A stretch of DNA of 64,000 nucleotides, taken from the NCBI RefSeq assembly GCF_002879865.1, contig NZ_PNXY01000002.1, forward strand, positions 124,001 to 188,000, read 5' to 3'. The notes below the pieces were generated by a model. It had not been told where the DNA came from and ran no database searches. It saw nothing but the letters and a program-made list of their open reading frames with translations. The DNA is from Paraburkholderia rhynchosiae (GTDB taxonomy: Bacteria > Pseudomonadota > Gammaproteobacteria > Burkholderiales > Burkholderiaceae). The translations under genes were made by a program, and so were the position numbers. Of this stretch, positions 38,805 to 46,466 are shown piece after piece (the stretch's first letter is position 1; each line of letters starts with the position of its first letter).

Positions 38805-39349
38805 AATGTTAAGAAACTGCTTAGAAACAATAGCTTATGCGGCCCGCATGACAGATGCGTGACGCAGGTCGAATTGACCGCCGCACCGAGGTGGTGCGCG
38901 TATAAAGCGGTATTGAATTCCGCTTTATGCCCGCTTTGGTAGCCCCTTAGTGCGCCGCAAAAAGTTTCGCGGGCCTCTATTTAACAAAAGGTCGCCCAGG
39001 AAGCGAATTGATGTAAACCATAAAGTGTCACGGAACGTTAAGCGCTGGTACCGGTCGAATGCGCGTCTGCGATTTCCAGCAGGCATTTAAGACTGAATGC
39101 TACGCAGCGAATTTCCGGCAGCGCTCCCACGGCGCGGGGCATTCCGCTCGTGGCACGACCGTGTTTCCCCTCATCAAGGTTGTCTCGAAATTGCCGTTAT
39201 GCTGAAGGGATCACACCTTTTTAACGTGACGGTGGCGGCTAGGCGACGCGCCTGTCGATCGTTTTTTTCGATCAAGGTGCGGCACTTCTTTGTGTTTTTG
39301 CGATCGGAGCTTACAAGCCGGTTTAAGGAGTGCGCATAAGTGCTTCAAA
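38805..39349. other. Gene-free region between divergent phaP and pbpG
   Basis: About 545 bp without a supported gene. It contains a clean 9-bp hairpin (ATAAAGCGG 38902-38910 with CCGCTTTAT 38920-38928) and a second, GATCG-T7-CGATC, near 39257-39273. Short reading frames here lack ribosome-binding sites and typical codon use. A small RNA is possible but unproven. Confidence 0.5.
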
Positions 39350-39378
39350 TTGCTAATTTTTCGTTGTTTTACTACACT
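39350..39378 (+). promoter_or_regulatory. Promoter of the PBP7-type endopeptidase gene
   Basis: TTGCTA (39350-39355), 17-nt spacer, TACACT (39373-39378), giving a leader of about 30 nt before ATG 39414. Confidence 0.7.
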
Positions 39379-39413
39379 TGCGGAAAACTCTCGCCGCTCC
39401 CTACAGAACACCC

Positions 39414-40598
39414 ATGAAAACCGACATGTTTTCGTCGCTAAAAGTGATCCACGGCGCGGCGCGTAGCACCGCTCTGTCGGTGGCCGCCTCGATAGCCATC
39501 GCGGCGGCATTTGCCACGCCTGTGAGCACTTTTGCCGCTACGCCTGCTGGATCCGCAAACACTTCGAAGCCCGCCAAAGCCGTTAAGAAGCCGGCCGCCG
39601 CCACTGGCAAGGTATCGGCCAAGGCCGCGAAAGCCGGCAAGGGCGCCGCCGTCAAGTCCGTGGCTGCTGAGGACGACGCGCCGCGCACGAGCGTCAAGCG
39701 CAAGCGCGTGACTTATACGTCGAACGGTCGTCATCACTCGGTGATGCGCCGCGTCGCATATGAGCCGCGTCAGCCGACCGTCGGCCAGGCGTTCGGCCTG
39801 CACGAAACGCCGGACGTGCTGATGCTGCGCTCGAGCGTCGCCTACGTCGTCGATCAGAACACCGGCGAGCCCCTCTTCGACAAGAATTCGCGCGCCGTGG
39901 TGCCCATTGCGTCGATCACCAAGCTGATGACAGCAATGGTCGTGCTGGATTCGAAAGAGTCTCTGACCGATCAACTCGAAGTCACGGACGAAGACCGCGA
40001 TTACGAAAAGAACACCGGCTCGCGCCTGTCGGTCGGCTCGGTGCTCTCGCGTGAAGACATGCTGCACATCGCGCTGATGGCTTCGGAAAACCGCGCCGCG
40101 GCGGCATTGTCGCGCTATTTCCCGGGCGGCCGCCCGGCGTTTCTGGCGGCCATGAACGCGAAGGCGCGGCAACTCGGCATGACCGACACGCACTTCGAAA
40201 ACCCGACGGGGTTGACGAGCCAGAACGTGTCGAGCGCGCGCGATCTGGTGAAGATGGTCAACGCGGCGTATCAATATCCGGTGATCCGCAAGTTCTCCAC
40301 CGACCACAGCTACGAGGTCTACACGGGCAAGCGCACGCTGGCTTATAACAGCACGAATGCGCTGGTGCGCAACCCGACGTGGGACATCGGTCTGCAAAAG
40401 ACCGGCTTCATCAACGAAGCTGGCGAGTGCCTCGTGATGCAGGCCAATATCCACGGCCGCCCAATGGTGCTGGTGCTGCTCGACTCGTCGGGTAAGTATT
40501 CGCGTTTCGCGGACGCCACGCGGCTGCGCACGTGGCTCGACAACGGCGGCGATCAGGCGCGCATCACGAGCGCGGACGCCAGCGGGCCGGGCACCTGA
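39414..40598 (+). CDS. pbpG: D-alanyl-D-alanine endopeptidase, PBP7 type (S11 family)
   Basis: 394 residues from ATG 39414. A signal peptide is visible (hydrophobic run ending STFAA before TPAG). A Lys/Ala-rich basic segment of about 60 residues follows (AKAVKKPAAATGKVSAKAAK), unusual for the family and possibly a cell-wall or DNA-like charge tether. The transpeptidase-fold motifs are S-I-T-K with nucleophile Ser167, S-E-N, and K-T-G in LQKTGFIN. It should cut peptide cross-links in periplasmic peptidoglycan. It has its own promoter and a strong terminator. Confidence 0.93.
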   Translation: MKTDMFSSLKVIHGAARSTALSVAASIAIAAAFATPVSTFAATPAGSANTSKPAKAVKKPAAATGKVSAKAAKAGKGAAVKSVAAEDDAPRTSVKRKRVTYTSNGRHHSVMRRVAYEPRQPTVGQAFGLHETPDVLMLRSSVAYVVDQNTGEPLFDKNSRAVVPIASITKLMTAMVVLDSKESLTDQLEVTDEDRDYEKNTGSRLSVGSVLSREDMLHIALMASENRAAAALSRYFPGGRPAFLAAMNAKARQLGMTDTHFENPTGLTSQNVSSARDLVKMVNAAYQYPVIRKFSTDHSYEVYTGKRTLAYNSTNALVRNPTWDIGLQKTGFINEAGECLVMQANIHGRPMVLVLLDSSGKYSRFADATRLRTWLDNGGDQARITSADASGPGT

Positions 40599-40651
40599 GC
40601 TTCTGCTTTGGTGGCTGGTTTGCGAACCGGCCGCTTGAAACGCTCGAAACG

Positions 40652-40682
40652 AAAAGCCCCGCGTTTTGCGGGGCTTTTTTCA
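40652..40682 (+). terminator. Intrinsic terminator of pbpG
   Basis: AAAAGCCCCGC (40652-40662) pairs perfectly with GCGGGGCTTTT (40668-40678), followed by more T residues. Confidence 0.93.
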
Positions 40683-40708
40683 TGCAGCCGCGGCTCGCCG
40701 CATTCGGC

Positions 40709-41521
40709 TTACGCGTGCGAACCCGGATGGTGACCGTGATCTTGCGAGGCTTGCGGCCGATACCCGAGTGCTTCTGAAATCACCAGTGCCGTCTGGCTGA
40801 GCTGTCCGAGCCAGGAATCCTGCAAACGGTCCGCCGGCGCCGATAGCGACAAACCCGCGACCAGTTTGCCGGTGTCGTCGTAAATCCCGGCGGCGATACA
40901 GCGCACACCCAGTTCCAGCTCTTCGTTATCGCGCGCGCAGGCCTGCTGGCGCACGTGGGATAGTTCGCGTTCGAGCTTGGCGAGATCGGTGATGCTGTTT
41001 TGCGTGTGGCCGGACAAGCCGGTGCGTGTGGCGTAGGCACGCACACGCGTCGATTCGTCGGCGGCGAGAAAGAGCTTGCCCACTGATGTGAGATGCAGCG
41101 GCGCGCGCCCGCCGATAGCCCGCACCACCTGCATGCCCGAACGCTCCGAATACGCACGCTCGATGTACACGATTTCGTCGCCCTGACGCACCGACAGATT
41201 CACCGTCTGGCCGGTCTGGCGATGCAAGTCCCGCATTGGCGTCAGCGCCGCGTCGCGCACCGACAGGCGCGCTTTCACAAGATTGCCCAGTTCGAGCAGG
41301 CGCATGCCGAGCCGATAGGTGCCGGGATCGGACCGGTCGACGAGCCGGCACATCACCATATCGTTCAGGATGCGGTGGGCGGTAGACGGATGCAGTTCCG
41401 TGCGGATGGCGAGTTCTTTCAGGCTGACCGGGTCGCTATGCGCAGCGAGTGCGTCGAGCAAGCGCATCATGCGTTCGATCACCTGGATCGAAGTCTTGGG
41501 ATCCGGGTTCGTGTCGCTCAT
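40709..41521 (-). CDS. IclR family transcriptional regulator
   Basis: 270 residues from ATG 41521 (MSDTNPDPKTSIQVIERMM); an in-frame TTG at 41545 is an alternative and neither has a clear ribosome-binding site. The N-terminal winged helix is LLDALAAHSDPVSLKELAIRTELHPSTAHRILNDMV. The C-terminal effector domain shows the IclR signature SVGKLFLAA and the late cysteine-containing LELGVRCIAAGIYD. The protein ends with a His-rich tail (HGHHPGSHA). It is divergent from lutA across 179 bp, so control of lactate use is plausible but unproven. Confidence 0.9.
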   Translation of the reverse strand: MSDTNPDPKTSIQVIERMMRLLDALAAHSDPVSLKELAIRTELHPSTAHRILNDMVMCRLVDRSDPGTYRLGMRLLELGNLVKARLSVRDAALTPMRDLHRQTGQTVNLSVRQGDEIVYIERAYSERSGMQVVRAIGGRAPLHLTSVGKLFLAADESTRVRAYATRTGLSGHTQNSITDLAKLERELSHVRQQACARDNEELELGVRCIAAGIYDDTGKLVAGLSLSAPADRLQDSWLGQLSQTALVISEALGYRPQASQDHGHHPGSHA

Positions 41522-41700
41522 GGGAGGAATCGGTTGACGCGTCAAACAGCGGAAATTGATTGTATCTCGTATCGTGAAAAAAGCGAACGCACCTGGAAGA
41601 GCTTTTCGAATTCGACGCAGCGTTCGTCCTGTGCCTTCCGGGCGTTGGTATTGTGCGCCAAACAGCGGATAATCAGGGACGTTTTCCCGGAGGAGGGCTC

Positions 41701-42423
41701 ATGCGAGTCGGATTGTTCGTCACCTGCCTGATCGACCTTATGCGGCCCGAAATCGGTTTTTCGGTCATCAAGCTGCTCGAAGGGGCCGGCTTCGAAGTTG
41801 CGGTGCCGCCCGCGCAAACGTGCTGTGGGCAGCCCGCGTATAACTCCGGCGAGCGGCGCATTGCGCGTGATCTGGCGGAAAAAACGCTGCGTGAGTTCGA
41901 GCAGTTCGATTACGTCGTGGTGCCGTCGGGCTCGTGCGGCGGGATGATCCGCGCGCACTACGGCGACCTCTTCGCCGACGATCCCGAACTGATGAACCGC
42001 TTCGGCCGGTTGCGCGCCAAGGTGTTCGAACTGACCGATTTCCTCGTCAATGTCGCCAAAATTCAATTGCAGCCGGGCGAGTTCGCGGGGCAGGTCACTT
42101 ATCACGACTCCTGCTCCGGTCTGCGCGAGCTCGGCGTCAAGGCGCAGCCGCGCGAACTGCTCGCGCAAGTGGGCGTGGCGGTGGCCGAGATGAAAGGCTG
42201 CGAGCATTGCTGCGGGTTTGGCGGCACTTTCGCGGTCAAGTACGGCGACATTTCCACGGCGATCGTCGACGAAAAATGCGCGAATATCCGTGCGAGCGGC
42301 GCCGGCGCGGTCGTGCTCGGCGACCTCGGCTGCATGCTTAATATTGAAGGCCGTCTGAGGCGTACCGGCGATACCGCCACGCGCGTGCTACATATCGCGC
42401 AAGTACTGGCCGGCGACGTGTGA
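41701..42423 (+). CDS. lutA: Lactate utilisation protein A (CCG-domain iron-sulfur protein)
   Basis: 240 residues from ATG 41701. Two cysteine-rich CCG domains are present: the first around AQTCCGQPAYNSGE, the second around HDSCSGLRELG and CEHCCGFGGTFAVKYGDIS. They bind an iron-sulfur centre in the LutABC/YkgEFG L-lactate oxidising complex and in glycolate oxidase GlcF relatives. The AEG-type text and length match LutA/YkgE. lutB starts 10 bp downstream, so the two form an operon. Confidence 0.92.
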   Translation: MRVGLFVTCLIDLMRPEIGFSVIKLLEGAGFEVAVPPAQTCCGQPAYNSGERRIARDLAEKTLREFEQFDYVVVPSGSCGGMIRAHYGDLFADDPELMNRFGRLRAKVFELTDFLVNVAKIQLQPGEFAGQVTYHDSCSGLRELGVKAQPRELLAQVGVAVAEMKGCEHCCGFGGTFAVKYGDISTAIVDEKCANIRASGAGAVVLGDLGCMLNIEGRLRRTGDTATRVLHIAQVLAGDV

Positions 42424-42433
42424 GGGCATCGGC

Positions 42434-43849
42434 ATGCAAATCCAGTCCATGCAATTCAAGGCGCGCGCCGGTCAGAAACTCGCGGACCAGCGGCTGCAGC
42501 AGAACCTGACCAAGCTGTCGACCAAGTTCGTGTCCGCGCGCGCCACGGCCCTCACGGCAATCGACTTTGCCGCCACGCGCGCGGCGCTAAAGGAGCGCCG
42601 CGATCGCGCGCTGGAGAAGCTCGACGTGTGGCTAGAGACCTTCGAGCGCGAGGCGGCCCGGCGCGGCGTCACCGTGCTCTTTGCGGAGACGACGCAGGAG
42701 GCCGCGCGGCTCGTCGGCGATATCGCGCGCCGGCACGACGTGAGAAAGGTGATCAAGACGAAGTCGATGGTCACCGAGGAAATGCGCCTGAACGAAGTGC
42801 TCGGGCAAATGGGCGTGCAGTCCATCGAAACCGATCTCGGCGAATACATTCTGCAGATCAACGACAACGAGCCGCCGAGCCACATCATCGCGCCGGTCGT
42901 CCATAAGGATAAGGACGAGATCGCCGATCTGTTCGCAAAAACGCATGGCCGACCGCGCCTCACCGAAATCCCGGACATGACGCGCGAAGCCCGGGAGATG
43001 CTGCGTCCGCACTTCATGAGCGCGGACATGGGCGTGACCGGCGGCAACTTCGTGATCGCGGAAACCGGCTCGGTCGTGCTCGTCACCAACGAGGGCAACG
43101 AAGGCATGTGCACGGTGATGCCGCGCGTGCACGTGGCCGTCACGGGTATCGAAAAAGTGTTGCCTACGCTGGAAGACCTCGCGACGGCCATGCGCCTGCT
43201 GCCGCGCTCAGCAACCGGCCAGGCCACGTCGAACTATTTCTCCGTGCTGACCGGCCCGCGAGGCGAGGGCGATCAGGACGGGCCGGAGCATATGTATGTG
43301 GTGCTGGTCGACGGCGGGCGCACGGGTCTGATCGGCGGCGATTTCCAGGAAATGCTTCGCTGCATTCGCTGTGGCGCGTGCATGAATCATTGCCCGGTGT
43401 ATCAGAAGGTGGGCGGTCACGCGTACGGTTGGGTCTATCCCGGCCCGATGGGTTCAGTGTTGACGCCGAGCTATGTCGGCCTCGATAAGGCGCTGGATCT
43501 GCCGCAGGCCGCAACGCTATGCGGCGAGTGCAATAGCGTCTGCCCTGTCGGCATTCCGTTGTCCGATTTGTTGCGCAAGCTGCGCGAGAAACAGGTCGAG
43601 CGGCGCCTGCGTCCGTGGAGGGAGCGCGCAGGCCTTGCGGTGTGGGGTTTTCTTGCGATGCATCCGGACGCTTACGCGCTCTTCACGAAGCTGGCCGTGC
43701 GTGTGCTCGAACGCATGGGCGGCCGCAATCGTTCGATCGCCAAACTGCCCTTGGGCGGCGCCGGCTGGACCAACACGCGTGACATGCCGGCGCCGGTCGG
43801 GCGTACGTTCAGGGAGCTGTACGCCGCGCAACGCAGCCATATCGGTTGA
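42434..43849 (+). CDS. lutB: Lactate utilisation protein B (LUD domain, two 4Fe-4S motifs)
   Basis: 471 residues. The N-terminal LUD domain (about 70-300) includes KTKSMVTEEMRLNEVL and GVTGGNFVIAETGSVVLVTNEGN. Two ferredoxin-like motifs follow, CIRCGACMNHCPVYQKVGGH and CGECNSVCPVGIPL, and then a C-terminal hydrophobic/basic region with the DUF3390-like tail. With LutA it should oxidise L-lactate to pyruvate. The third partner, lutC/ykgG, is not downstream; the next gene is convergent. It may lie elsewhere or be missing. Confidence 0.92.
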   Translation: MQIQSMQFKARAGQKLADQRLQQNLTKLSTKFVSARATALTAIDFAATRAALKERRDRALEKLDVWLETFEREAARRGVTVLFAETTQEAARLVGDIARRHDVRKVIKTKSMVTEEMRLNEVLGQMGVQSIETDLGEYILQINDNEPPSHIIAPVVHKDKDEIADLFAKTHGRPRLTEIPDMTREAREMLRPHFMSADMGVTGGNFVIAETGSVVLVTNEGNEGMCTVMPRVHVAVTGIEKVLPTLEDLATAMRLLPRSATGQATSNYFSVLTGPRGEGDQDGPEHMYVVLVDGGRTGLIGGDFQEMLRCIRCGACMNHCPVYQKVGGHAYGWVYPGPMGSVLTPSYVGLDKALDLPQAATLCGECNSVCPVGIPLSDLLRKLREKQVERRLRPWRERAGLAVWGFLAMHPDAYALFTKLAVRVLERMGGRNRSIAKLPLGGAGWTNTRDMPAPVGRTFRELYAAQRSHIG

Positions 43850-44042
43850 TGGATAAGGCGGTTCGCATCAACCGGTCATGCCAATGACCGGCACTTGAGA
43901 CGCCCGCAGTTTTCGCTGCGTGGCCGACCGGCACCAGCCGCAAATCGGCCATTCACCTATTCGCGCGCGCCGCAGCGTCCAAGCGACGCGGTGGCGCACA
44001 AACTCACCGCCCGCCCGCCTCGACGCTGCAAAGAGCGCAGCC

Positions 44043-44558
44043 TTAGTGATCCGTCGGGCCACCCGACGGGCGATTCGGATTTCCTCGAACCACCGGTGCG
44101 CCACCATTCCCGCGGCCGCCTCCGCCGCCTGCCTGCTGCGTCGGTGCGGGTGGGGGCGGCGGCGCGGCCGCCGGGCGCGGCGCATTCGATCCGCTCGGTC
44201 CACGGGGGCCGGCGGCTGCGCCCTGAGGTGGCCCACCGTTAGGCTGGCCGTGCCATCCGCCGTTGCCGCCATGGTTGTCGTTGTCCCCATCGTTGCCGTG
44301 GTACGGTCGCCCGCCTGGGTAACCGCGATAACCGGGACCTGGGCCGTAGTAGCGCCCGGGGCCGTCGTAATAGCCCGGGCCGTAATAATTGCTGTAGCCC
44401 ATATAGACGTTGGTCTGCGGGACCGGCGCGCCGTAGGCATCGTAGCCGTCATAAGTGCTGTAGCCGTTGCTGTACATCGGCGTTCCGTCCGGGTAGACGG
44501 CACAGCCGCCCAGCAAGGCGGCGACGGCGACAGCGGCGAAAGGTGCGAAGCGTTTCAT
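44043..44558 (-). CDS. Small low-complexity lipoprotein of unknown function
   Basis: 171 residues from ATG 44558. A lipoprotein signal peptide is clear: MKRFAPFAAVAVA then lipobox LLGGC with lipidated Cys19. The first half of the mature part is rich in Tyr and Gly (YSNGYSTYDGYDAYGAP, YYGPGYYDGPGRYYGPG). The second half is Gly/Pro/Asn/Ala-rich without predicted structure. No known domain. Such proteins may act as flexible envelope components; I assign no function. It is convergent with lutB. Confidence 0.75.
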   Translation of the reverse strand: MKRFAPFAAVAVAALLGGCAVYPDGTPMYSNGYSTYDGYDAYGAPVPQTNVYMGYSNYYGPGYYDGPGRYYGPGPGYRGYPGGRPYHGNDGDNDNHGGNGGWHGQPNGGPPQGAAAGPRGPSGSNAPRPAAAPPPPPAPTQQAGGGGGRGNGGAPVVRGNPNRPSGGPTDH

Positions 44559-44828
44559 TTCGAGCCCGAAGCAGGAAGTTTCGTATCTATGAGACCGCAA
44601 TTATCCGCATCTGTCGCGGTAGCTTTGTATGCTTTTGTAAGGACTTATTTTTCATGCCAGGCGTTATATCACCGGGCGCGCATAGCCGTGGCATCAATTC
44701 ACTGTTCCACTGCCAGCAACGCTGTATCGCATCGCGACGGGTTTTTCCCGATTGTCTATCTCTATAAGATTCGTATCGGGCATAGCGGGTCATGAGCTCG
44801 CGAGCCATCAATCGGAAGAAACCACATC

Positions 44829-45068
44829 ATGAAAAAGACAATAGCGGTGTATTGGCCCTTGGCACTCGTCGTCGCGCTCGCGGCGGTAGCGTACCTGCAC
44901 ATTTGCGGCGACGCCGCCAACCGCGCGTCCCAAGCGCCGCTCGCGGCAGACCAGCTGACTGCGGAACTCGCGCGCGCGGTCTCGTACGGCATGATCGACA
45001 ACGCTTCGTCGCCGCCGGCCAAACCGCTGCGCGCCGTTACCGCGATGCGGCTGCCGCAAGCATCCTGA
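44829..45068 (+). CDS. Small hypothetical single-pass membrane protein
   Basis: 79 residues. A hydrophobic N-terminal segment (WPLALVVALAAVAYLHICG) follows MKKTIAVY and could be an uncleaved anchor or signal peptide; a polar, Ala-rich remainder follows. GGAAG lies upstream of the ATG. No family is recognised. The short length and Ala-rich make-up mean that chance coding cannot be excluded. No gene is seen between this and 45237 apart from the short repeats. Confidence 0.5.
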   Translation: MKKTIAVYWPLALVVALAAVAYLHICGDAANRASQAPLAADQLTAELARAVSYGMIDNASSPPAKPLRAVTAMRLPQAS

Positions 45069-45138
45069 GCTAGCCGAGAAAAGAGCGGCCGAGGCGGCGC
45101 CACATCCGGCGAAATTGCCCACGGCTTTGTATAATCGC

Positions 45139-45180
45139 GGCACTGCGCCGGCACTGCGCCGGCACTGCGCGGCACTGCGC
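45139..45180. repeat. Tandem GGCACTGCGC(C) repeats upstream of the phosphatase gene
   Basis: Two 11-bp units (GGCACTGCGCC) and two 10-bp units (GGCACTGCGC) follow one another just downstream of a TATAAT -10 element at 45130-45135. The predicted transcription start falls within the array, so the repeat would form part of the leader of the phosphatase mRNA. Confidence 0.85.
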
Positions 45181-45236
45181 GGCAGGCGCTGCCTGGCGTC
45201 CCGCACTGCGCCCTGAAGCGTCTGAAGAAGCCTCCG

Positions 45237-45734
45237 ATGAAAACCGTGTCCATCTGCTTTATCTGCCTCGGGAACATCTGTCGTTCGCCGACCGCGGAAG
45301 GCGTGATGCGCCGTCTCGTCGAAGAGGCGAAGCTGAGCGAACGCATTCTTATCGATTCGGCCGGCACCGGCGATTGGCACATCGGGCATCCACCCGACGA
45401 GCGCGCCCAGCACGCGGCGCGCGGCCGGGGCTACGACCTGGCGGCCTTGCGCGGACGGCAGATCGCGGGCATCGACTTCGAGCGTTTTGATCTGCTGATC
45501 GCAATGGACGACAAGAACGTCGCCGCGCTGCGCCAGGTTTGCCCGCCCGAGCAGCAGGACAAGATCCGCCTGCTGATGGAGTTCGTGCCCGAAGCCGATG
45601 CTCGTTGGGGCGGCGCGCGCGAAGTCGTCGATCCGTATTTCGGTGGCGCCGAAGGTTTCGAGGAGGTGCTGGATCAATGCGAAGCAGCGTGCCGGGGCCT
45701 GATCGCGGCGCTGCGTCCCCAATTGATCGGATAG
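45237..45734 (+). CDS. Low-molecular-weight protein-tyrosine phosphatase
   Basis: 165 residues. The active-site loop CLGNICRS is at residues 10-17 (nucleophile Cys10, Arg16) after MKTVSICFI, and the general acid is in VVDPYFGG. The family dephosphorylates Tyr residues, or acts as Wzb/Etp toward capsule tyrosine kinases, or as arsenate reductase. No capsule or arsenic genes are nearby, so the substrate is open. It lies upstream of iscR, a neighbourhood I recall from other Burkholderiales. Confidence 0.92.
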   Translation: MKTVSICFICLGNICRSPTAEGVMRRLVEEAKLSERILIDSAGTGDWHIGHPPDERAQHAARGRGYDLAALRGRQIAGIDFERFDLLIAMDDKNVAALRQVCPPEQQDKIRLLMEFVPEADARWGGAREVVDPYFGGAEGFEEVLDQCEAACRGLIAALRPQLIG

Positions 45735-45797
45735 CTCGCCACGTCCGCAGAAAAAAGCGCGGCAACAATTAAGCGAATGACCCAAATCGCGATAGGG

Positions 45798-45849
45798 ATA
45801 CTTGACTAAATCGCTCATGTATTTATACTTGACAAAACTTGTCGAGAAT
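45798..45849 (+). promoter_or_regulatory. iscR promoter with two type 1 IscR sites
   Basis: Site 1 (45798-45822) starts ATACTTGACTAAAT and ends GTAT. Site 2 (45825-45849) starts ATACTTGACAAAA and continues TTGTCGAGAAT. Both fit the 25-bp type 1 IscR motif (ATAxxxGACTxxxxxAGTCxxxTAT) with a few mismatches. TTGACT (45802-45807) and TATACT (45824-45829), 16 nt apart, form the promoter, so the sites cover the -35 and the -10/start. This predicts autorepression by Fe-S-loaded IscR. Confidence 0.82.
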
Positions 45850-45865
45850 AGCGGTTCCCCTACAT

Positions 45866-46396
45866 ATGAGACTCACCACGAAAGGCCGTTTCGCCGTCAC
45901 GGCGATGATTGACCTGGCATTGCGCCAGGAGCAGGGGCCGGTGACGCTTGCGGGTATCAGCCAGCGCCAACATATCTCCCTGTCCTACCTCGAGCAGCTG
46001 TTTGGCAAACTGCGTCGCCACGAAATTGTCGAGTCCGTGCGCGGACCGGGCGGCGGCTATAACCTTGCCCGCCGGGCCGAAGACGTGACCGTAGCCGACA
46101 TCATCATCGCGGTCGACGAGCCGCTCGACGCCACCCAATGCGGCGGCAAGGGCTCGTGCGAGGGCACCAAACAGCACGACGGCCACTGCATGACACATGA
46201 ACTGTGGTCCACGCTGAACCAGAAAATGGTCGAGTACCTGGATTCGGTCTCCCTGAAAGATCTGGTCGATCAGCAGCGTTCGCGCGAAGGCGCGCCGGCC
46301 GTGTTGCGCGACAGGCGCAGCGAGGCGCCGGCGGTCGAGCCGGTTCGCGTGGCGCCGAAAGGGCCCAATTCCGTTTTCAACATGGCCGGTTCGTAA
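45866..46396 (+). CDS. iscR: Fe-S cluster-sensing transcriptional regulator IscR
   Basis: 176 residues from ATG 45866 (MRLTTKGRFAVTAMIDLAL). The Rrf2-family winged helix includes ISLSYLEQLFGKLRRHEIVESVRGPGGGY. The cluster-binding cysteines are Cys92, Cys98 and Cys108 with a following His111. The gap between the second and third cysteine is nine residues, not the five of E. coli IscR, and contains two extra histidines. IscR with a [2Fe-2S] cluster represses the isc operon. It heads the cluster iscR-iscS-iscU-iscA-hscB-hscA-fdx-iscX. Confidence 0.95.
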   Translation: MRLTTKGRFAVTAMIDLALRQEQGPVTLAGISQRQHISLSYLEQLFGKLRRHEIVESVRGPGGGYNLARRAEDVTVADIIIAVDEPLDATQCGGKGSCEGTKQHDGHCMTHELWSTLNQKMVEYLDSVSLKDLVDQQRSREGAPAVLRDRRSEAPAVEPVRVAPKGPNSVFNMAGS

Positions 46397-46466
46397 GGCG
46401 GCGCGACATCACCGCAGCCGATAGCGAATCCAGAAGCCAGAGCACATGACGTCCCCGGAGCGATAG

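Noticed and set aside
39097..39339. An 80-codon frame in the phaP-pbpG gap
   Set aside because: No ribosome-binding site; Arg/Phe-rich text without features; crosses a hairpin.
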